Shown here: positions 58,401 through 64,000 of the stretch, piece by piece | Numbering within the stretch: the first letter of the stretch is position 1 | Layout of the letters: each line of letters starts with the position of its first letter | DNA from: Brachycybe producta | Lineage: Eukaryota > Arthropoda > Diplopoda > Playtdesmida > Andrognathidae | DNA length: 64,000 nt | NCBI GenBank assembly: GCA_036925085.1 | Contig: JAUPFP010000021.1 | Coordinates: forward strand, 3,684,027-3,748,026 | Direction of reading: 5' to 3' | Program-made: the position numbers and the translations under genes | The notes under the pieces: generated by a model | Databases searched by the model: none | Seen by the model: only the letters and a program-made list of their open reading frames with translations | Told to the model about the DNA's origin: nothing

Positions 58401-61400
58401 TAAAGTAATGACAATTCGTAATCACATCAGTGACAAACTCAAGTTGTAAAAATGAAATTAATCACAATTACCTCATTTTCTCCCCATGGATTTTAATTAC
58501 AAATCTGAACTTATGCAAAATTGAACGCACATTCTGACTAGTTTTAAAACAAAAATCAGTTTAGAATACAAAATCAAGAAAACTTTGAATAGGAATTAAA
58601 AACTAACTGCATTTTTTTCTTTAGAAGTTGTATATTACGTTTAAAATAGTTTTATGTTAATAAAATGTGCGTATGTTCGTGAAAATGCAAAATATGCAAG
58701 AAAATTGTTCGTTTGATGCTAAAAAAAATCAAGGCGAGAAGAATGCTAAGAAACTTACTTTTTTTTGTCAGTGAAAGTTCTTTAAAAAGGAAGGAAAATA
58801 TGGAAATGAAATTTGTGTATTTTATGCATTTTTATTTAGAATTAAACTGATTGTTATTGCACATTTATCCTTTTGGCCGTGTTTAAGTTATTATTTCAAA
58901 AAGTAATTTAATTACAGTAATTCATTACTTTTGAAAATTGCTCTTCAACACTGGTTCAAACTATTGTTTTAACTTTTTCAGACGGTTACGTCGGAAACAT
59001 CAAACAGAAACGTGCTCGAGCGAAAGAGGTGAAACAGAGGACCGTTCTGCAGTTGTATAACAAACTACACGAATTGGCTACTCTGATTGCCGACCTTCTC
59101 GAGATTCAGCCGCTGACGGATACGGCAGTTTTACAAGTACTTGTGATCAATTTTTCGTTTGTTTTTGTTTTCGTTTCACGAGCAACTTTTGGCTTTTCTA
59201 GGTTTCTGCTTTGGGTGTAAATCCTTTCTTTGTTGAGAACGTTAGTGAAATGCAGCTAAGTGCTCTTCGTCTGGTCACCACCGTGTTTGCGAAGTATGAG
59301 AAACATCGGCAGTTAATTCTGGAAGATATCTTGGCTTCCTTGGCTAGGTTACCGACTAGCAAAAGGAGTTTAAGGAACTTTAGGCATGTAGTTTGCAAAA
59401 ATGTTGTTTTAACATGTTTGGAACAGTTGGTTAACTCTAACTTGTTTACAGGTTAAATTCTGAAGAGCAGATACAAATGGTTACCGCACTGATTCTTCAG
59501 CTGATTCAGTGTGTGGTGCAACTTCCGAAATTGGACGAGGAGGACACTGCAACCAAATCTTCAGATACTCCAAAGAAATCTGTGATGAAGGGCGAGACGG
59601 ACAAGAAGGACTCCAAAGTAGATATGGACCACGAAGTCTTGATTGTTACGTCTTACGAAACGTCCATGCATACTGCTATGAATTTCCTTTCGGTCTTTCT
59701 TAAAAAGTATGATGCTTAACAAAAGTTTTTATTTATTCTTTGCGTACTTACAAGTCTCGACGTTTTTTTATAGGTGTAGTAGCAAAGGAGACGAGTTAGA
59801 TTATCGACCACTTTTTGAGAACTTTGTTCAAGATTTATTGACGACAGTGAACAAACCAGAATGGCCGGCAGCCGAGTTGCTGTTAAGTCTTCTCGGAAGG
59901 TTACTGGTTAGTGTATTTTCTTAATAATATTCTGGATACTTTTGATGTATTTGACATTTAGGTGTTTTTTTTTTAATTTTTACTTCTGCATTTCAGAAAC
60001 GACATTTAGAAAAATGTTGAAAGTGTTTTTTTTTTAAACTATAAGAATAACTGAATAACATAACTATATTTTCGGGTTGATATCTTTCTAAATGTGTATT
60101 TTTATACTAGTTTGAAAGCAACTCAATTTTTAGGTTTTTTAATTTATCAGAACTTGTTGTTTATTCATTTTTGGTAAATACATTTTTAAAATAAAATTAT
60201 CCTTTAGGGATTTATTTGCTTGTCTAGTTTTTAAAGCACTTTTAATTTATTGTTTATGTTGTTTTTAAAATGTAGACTAATTCAGATTAATAGCTGTTTG
60301 AAAATAATCTCAATCAGAAAATATTTTTATCTGTTGCTTTTTTGCTTCTAAATGTTTAAAAAAGCTGAAACAAATACAGTCCAAACCTAAAAATTGTCGT
60401 AATAAACACCGAAGTTGACATGAGTCGTTTTTATATCATAGGTTCAAAACTTTAGTAACAAATCTTTGGACATGGGTCTTCGAGTTGTGTCATTAGAGTA
60501 TCTCGGAGCCGTTGCTTCTCGTCTCAGAAAAGATGCAGTGTCGAGTCAGCTGAAACAAGACACTATCAATGAGTTAGCGAAGATGTTAACGAGTGAATCT
60601 GGAGATGACGACGGTTGTCATATAAGGAACAGCAAAAACAAAGTATATTTATTTGCTTCCCCTGTTAAAATGTGACTTGCTCTGACGTTTTTAATTGTTA
60701 TCTTTATCAGAAGCCGAAAACTCTGGATGCTTTTGACAGGACGCAAGTCTTGCAGAAAGCATTGCTTGATTACTTGCATAGTAACTTACATAGTGATCCT
60801 GCCTTACTAGTAAAAGACTACTTTGATTGATAAGGGAATATGTTGTTTTAAGAAAAGCTAAAAAATTTTTTTCTTATCTCGGTAGTTTGCGAAACAGTTC
60901 TACATAGCACAGTGGTATCGTGACGCCAACAAAGAAACGGCAGGCGATAGTGGTTCGGTGCCAAAGCCGGAGGAATGGAGTAAGTTAAAAAAGGAACCAG
61001 CGGAAGTGCAACGAGAGAGGCACGGAAGTGGACGAACGCCTCCGAGGTCTTCGAATCGTGTCAAAAAGAAAAAGAAAAGAAAAGTAATCAGCAGTGACGA
61101 AGATGAGGACGATGACGATTGTGACGACTCGGAGGACGAACAACCTCTTGCCTCGCTTCCTCGAGTATCCGTTTCTGCCGAAGACAAAGCTGAAGATACC
61201 TTGAGGTCGGCTGAAAGAAGGAAGAAGTTTCTTCTTGATACAATCAGAGCCGATGCACTTTCTAAGTTCTCTTCGCATCACTTATCTGCTACAAAGTGAG
61301 TTTGTAATGGTTTATTGTCAAGGTTTTCTTTATGAAGGTTATGTTATATGCAGGTTAGAACGGTTACGCTGCCATTTTCGTTTGTTTTGTAACTGGTAAC

Positions 61401-64000
61401 CTAACCTATGAGTGTAACAGGAGAAGCACGGTTTTTTACGTTATTTAAGACGAAATTCAAAAATGTTTTAGAAACTAGAATAAATCAGTCATATATTTGA
61501 ATTTTCAGATTTAGTATGTTTAATATTTAATAATTAATGATTGCGACATCAAATTTTCAATTATTATGTACTGAAAGTTGATTCTAAAGTTAGGTTGATT
61601 TATATGCGAAAATAACGTAATTAAATTAAAGTATTTGTAATCCCCTTAATTACTGATAACTTGTTTTGTGTTTGTAGGCGGCAGGAGTGTAACATTGAAT
61701 ACGAAAGCGCCGAGTTAATAGTTAGATTTCTTGCCTCCAAGAGGCCATTTTCACAGAGTTTTGATATGTACTTATCTCAGGTAAGAAAATTATATCCAGC
61801 GATACTGAAATCATAGGATCGTGGAAATTTTACAATATTTGGGTTTCTTTTTTTTTTTTAAATAGATTCTTCGTGTTTTAAATGAATCTGCGATCGCCGT
61901 TCGAACGAAAGCGATGAAATGTTTGTCTCTGGTTGTCGAGGCTGATCCCGGTATTTTGGCAAGAGTGAGTGCTGTTTTTATTGAAAGATATAAAATATTT
62001 GATTTATTTTTTGTTTTGTAAATGTTTGTGGTAGTTTTCAAGGGACGTTTTTTTTTAGTCAATTAGATATCGAAAAATTTAAAATGTTGTTCTTTCTTAA
62101 ACGTTTTTTCAAATTTTGTTTTCTTTACGTAAAAAGGTGGACATGCAGAACGGTGTACACGGTAGGTTTCTCGATCAATCCACGAGTGTGCGGGAAGCAG
62201 CAGTCGATCTCGTCGGAAAGTTTATTCTGATCCGTCCAGAACTTACGAACCAATACTACGGCATGCTCATTGAAAGGATATTGGTTTGTGTGAACGTTAC
62301 AGAGCAAGACTCAACGAGTAGAATTACAATGATGGAATCTTTCGTTTTTTTTAGGACACCGGCGTCAGTGTTCGAAAAAGGGTCATAAAGATATTGAAAG
62401 ATGTTTGTATCGAACAACCGGAATTTGATAAGATTCCAGAGATTTGCGTCAAAATGATTAGGAGGGTGAACGACGAAGAGGGTATCAAGAAACTCGTCAA
62501 CGAAGTCTTTCAGAACATGTGGTTCTCTCCCGTAAAAGAGAGAGATGTCGGTTCTCTTCTGCTTCGTAAAGTTATGAACATAACGGAAGTAGTTGTGGCC
62601 TGCAGAGACACCGGGTTGGATTGGTTCGAACAACTTCTTCAAAATGTACGATTATAGGTTCATTTTTTTAATATTGTGCTGCAACACGATTAGAATGCTT
62701 TTTTTTTTAAAGCATCAAGGGTCTTTTAAGTTAGTGTTGTACATGCTATGAGACGTGGTCAATTTGATGGTTTGAAAGTTATTCAAATAGCTGTAACAAC
62801 CAAATGGCAGTCTTAACGTCGTGAAAATTCCCTCATTACCTGATGAATAAAGTAACGAATACACAATTTTTCTTAAATGGCGAATAATTTGCCTGAAGAA
62901 TTGAAAAGTTGTTAGCAAAATAGGTCAAAATAAAAAACCTTTTAAATATTGCAATCAAACCACCATTCATTCATTTGATCATTAAATTGTTTCACAAACT
63001 CTTTTTCGAACTCTGGCTATTCTGCATTTCAGGACATCGTTCAAAATAAACCTTTTTTAGCACAAAAATTTAAAAAAAAAATCTAATTTGTTTAAATGAA
63101 GTTAGTTCATTTTCAAACTCACATAAAAGCTTATTTTAAAAGATACTAATATGAAAATACCCTTAAAGTGACTTGAGTTACCCTTCTAGTTTATAGAGAA
63201 CACGCTCCTTAAATGACAGAATAACTAGAGTGTGAGGGTCGTTTCCACTTTAGAACCTTCTTATGGATGAATTTCAGTTGCTACAATTTGTTTTTCTCTT
63301 AACTTTTTCCTCAGCTTCTGAAACAAAAGGAGGATAAGGAAGAAGCGCCGCACGTTAAGCATGTTATCAAAGCTTGCAGGCAAATCGTTGACTGTCTCGT
63401 CGAGAACGTTCTCAGTCTTGAAGAGAAGTCGCTTAGTTAGTTTTCAAGAATTATTCTATTTGAAATGAACCTATGTTCATTATATAATCTTGAAATTTCT
63501 TTGTTTTCAGTATCTGGAAATGAAGTCATGGCGATGAGTAAACGTTTAGTCGCTTGTCTTTCTACTCTTCATTTGTTTGCAAAGATCAAACCGGAATTGC
63601 TCGTTCCACATGCTACCACTCTGCAGCCTTATCTCAGCCTACGATGCAATGTCAGTACACACACATATCTATTTCTCTCTGATTTTCTTTATACCTTGTA
63701 ATGATTTTAAGTGTTTTTGATGACGTTTCTGTAGACGCAAGGAGATTACTTGGTGTTACATAATGTGGCAAGAACGTTGGAGTTAGTCGTTCCTCTAATG
63801 GAACATCCGAGCGAAACTTTTTTGGCTCAACTCGAGGAGAACATGATCAAACTCATCTATAGACATGGAATGACGGTTTGTTTGCTTTCCGAACCTCCGA
63901 GGTTTTTGTCCTTCGTGTTTTTATTTTATTTTTGGTTGCGATGTGGTTCGTTTTTATCTGCAGGTTATTCAGAGTTGCGTGAGTTGTCTCGGTGCTGTCG
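46486..64000 (+). CDS. NIPBL: NIPBL / Nipped-B / SCC2 cohesin loader, 3'-partial
   Basis: Exons: 46486-46549, 53186-53354, 53835-53932, 54041-54235, 55042-55158, 55228-55430, 55787-55934, 56698-56907, 56991-57197, 57284-57394, 57678-57770, 57833-58023, 58114-58348, 58982-59136, 59202-59383, 59452-59706, 59774-59906, 60442-60642, 60711-60809, 60886-61295, 61678-61780, 61866-61964, 62137-62283, 62355-62645, 63315-63435, 63511-63650, 63735-63875, 63964 to the window end; about 1518 codons. With MAU2 it loads cohesin onto chromatin and activates its ATPase. The start VPITTLAGIASLTD and LPLPSPLPS match the human MAU2-binding N-terminus. A disordered Ser/Pro/acidic region follows, shorter than in human, with a PIVVL HP1-type motif (about 272). 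HEAT repeats start near residue 600 (MERVTRSVDASL, LARLPTSKRSLRNFR, KPEWPAAELLLSLLGRLL, TSVREAAVDLVGKFIL, CVKMIRRVNDEEGIKKLVNE, MEHPSETFLA). The intron after exon 15 appears to use a GC donor. The last third is outside the window. Confidence 0.96.
47043..47420. repeat. ACTATCG-rich palindromic region
   Basis: Many copies of GATAGTT / AACTATC in both orientations. Outer pair TTCACGATGATAGTTGTCAC versus CGTGAGAGAGTGAACTATCG; CTGTCATGAGAG versus TCATGACAG. Non-coding; likely a decayed hairpin element. Confidence 0.6.
48220..48426. mobile_element. CAGGC hairpin element, copy 2 (NIPBL intron 1)
   Basis: Left arm CAGGCATTTAGAAATCGGGA, right arm TCCCGATTTCTAAATGCCTG. The arms match over nearly their full length, so the element could fold into one long hairpin. 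Very similar to copies at 43259 and 50834. Confidence 0.85.
48545..48915. mobile_element. Main repeat family, copy in NIPBL intron 1
   Basis: AAAGCTGATTTTCGAACTCA at the left, AGAAACTAGAAGGGTAGTTT, centre TTTCAAAATAAACC, inverse CTATTCTTCTAGTTTCTGC, and AATCAGCTGTTCTCATCAAT at the right end. Confidence 0.8.
49597..50038. mobile_element. Long hairpin element with GATGAACA repeats, copy 1
   Basis: Left end GTCAGGATAAAAAGATGAAC, right end GTTCATCTTTTTATCCTGAC, and the arms match most of the way in (GGGGTAACTCTAAAACCCGA / TCGGGTTTTAGAGTTACCCC). The interior has short direct repeats of GATGAACATGGTTTTAGGG and, at the centre, GGTTAGGTTAGGTAACCTAA. Confidence 0.85.
50247..50546. mobile_element. Hairpin element with GAGCCCTGTAAAGG termini
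   Basis: Left end GAGCCCTGTAAAGGACATGC; right end GCATGTCCTTTACAGGGCTC. Inner arms GGCCATGTTAATTA / TAATTAACATGGCC and ACCATACTCTAATAAT / ATTATTAGAGTATGGT. About 300 bases, non-coding, single copy in the window. Confidence 0.85.
50834..51045. mobile_element. CAGGC hairpin element, copy 3, inside a GGA microsatellite
   Basis: Termini CACAGGCAGTTAGAAATCGG and GGATTTCTAAATGCCTGTG. It is flanked on both sides by GAGGAGGAGGAGGA, so the element appears to have inserted into, or been duplicated with, a (GGA)n tract. Confidence 0.85.
51655..52015. mobile_element. Main repeat family, copy with TTAA-type ends
   Basis: Left end TTAAAGGTGGTTTATTGAAC, right end CACTTTAAAACCACCTTAAA. AGAAACTAGAAGGGTAAC and TACCCGTTCTAGTTTCTTC arms, plus an inner perfect repeat AGATGATATTAATTTTTCTT. 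Confidence 0.8.
52251..52722. mobile_element. Long hairpin element with GATGAACA repeats, copy 2
   Basis: Left end GGTCAGGATAAAAAGATGAA, right end TTCATCTTTTTATCCTGACC. Same organisation as 49597-50038, with three direct GATGAACATGGGTTTTAGGG units on the left and three TGTTCATCCATAATAG units on the right. Expansion of the units differs between the two copies. Confidence 0.85.
54335..54960. mobile_element. Main repeat family, two copies in NIPBL intron 4
   Basis: Copy one: TTTTAGATACTAGAAGGGTA with a weak right arm near 54655. Copy two: TTTAAAAACTAGAATGGTAG and GCCCATTCTAGTTTCTAAAA, ending GTGGTCGTTTACACTTCC. Confidence 0.7.
55973..56645. mobile_element. Main repeat family, long subfamily copy with intact TTAAGGTGG ends
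   Basis: Starts TTAAGGTGGCTTTATATATA and ends ATATAAAGCCACCTTAA, giving matched inverted termini bounded by TTAA. The interior has several CAGAAACTAGAATAGTTG-like arms and TTCAAAATAAACG centres, so it may be a composite. Lies in NIPBL intron 7. Confidence 0.8.
57440..57650. mobile_element. Main repeat family fragment in NIPBL intron 10
   Basis: Only the left half is clear: GTTAGATACTAGAAGGGTAG, then TTTATGTCATTTGAAAACCA and the ACGATATTTTTTTT centre. The right arm is lost. Confidence 0.65.
58370..58981. other. NIPBL intron 13
   Basis: AT-rich, with GCAAAATATGCAAG-like words that also occur near 53450-53650 in intron 2. No main-family repeat and no exon recognised. Confidence 0.5.
59960..60300. 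mobile_element. Main repeat family, decayed copy in NIPBL intron 17
   Basis: GGGTTGATATCTTTC and CTTGTCTAGTTTTTAAAGCA remain, with the GCATTTCAGAAACGAC left boundary. Arms are much diverged. Confidence 0.6.
63000..63270. mobile_element. Main repeat family, truncated copy in NIPBL intron 24
   Basis: Starts CTCTGGCTATTCTGCATTTC, lacks the AGAAACTAGAA arm, keeps TTCAAAATAAACC and the right arm TTACCCTTCTAGTTTATAGA, and ends GTCGTTTCCACTTTAGAACC. Confidence 0.7.

Noticed and set aside
1..64000. CRISPR arrays, bacterial operons, rRNA or tRNA genes
   Set aside because: No regularly spaced direct repeats with unique spacers, no bacterial gene order, and no rRNA segment or tRNA cloverleaf that I could recognise by eye; a tRNAscan run would be needed to exclude tRNAs.
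1..64000. Autonomous transposon or retroelement genes
   Set aside because: No transposase, integrase or reverse transcriptase motif was found in any frame; only short non-autonomous elements are present.

Overview
This window is eukaryotic nuclear DNA from an invertebrate animal. Its genes are split by many GT-AG introns with T-rich acceptors, the non-coding DNA is very AT-rich, and the proteins belong to animal families (NIPBL, C9orf72, ATG101, the SCPx thiolase-SCP2 fusion, a choline transporter-like protein, a lipid phosphate phosphatase, a Kunitz protein). No bacterial, organellar or viral gene was seen. The phylum cannot be fixed from the sequence. All exon boundaries below were assembled by hand from reading frame, splice sites and family similarity.

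Layout: 304-3443 (+) lipid phosphate phosphatase, 5' part missing; 5769-6763 (+) small secreted Kunitz protein; 7645-13160 (+) SLC44/CTL choline transporter-like protein, 16 exons; 13492-16501 (-) GTPBP6/HflX-like GTPase, 8 exons, convergent with the transporter; 17301-21050 (+) coiled-coil protein resembling fungal eisosome Pil1/Lsp1, 11 exons, divergent from the GTPase; 23098-24529 (-) ATG101, 8 exons; 26920-27181 (+) last exon of an unidentified membrane protein; 27297-30856 (+) C9orf72 homologue, 6 exons; 33224-40943 (-) peroxisomal SCPx ending in SKL, 16 exons; 46486-64000 (+) NIPBL/Nipped-B cohesin loader, 28 exons seen, cut by the window end.

The genes form no operon. Two neighbours share a process: ATG101 (ULK1 complex) and C9orf72 (a DENN protein linked to autophagy initiation) are transcribed away from each other about 2.8 kb apart, with five perfect TGACGTCA sites upstream of ATG101 and two more in its introns.

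Most of the rest is non-autonomous repeat DNA. One family of long inverted-repeat elements, often ending in TTAAGGTGG / CCACCTTAA, sits in introns and spacers of nearly every gene. At least eight other palindromic elements or families, a 32-bp minisatellite, a 51-bp triplicated repeat and several microsatellites are present. No transposase or reverse transcriptase gene was found. The items most worth a second look are the eisosome-like gene in an animal, the ATG101/C9orf72 neighbourhood, the splice-acceptor-like sequence inside the main repeat family, and three GC-AG introns.
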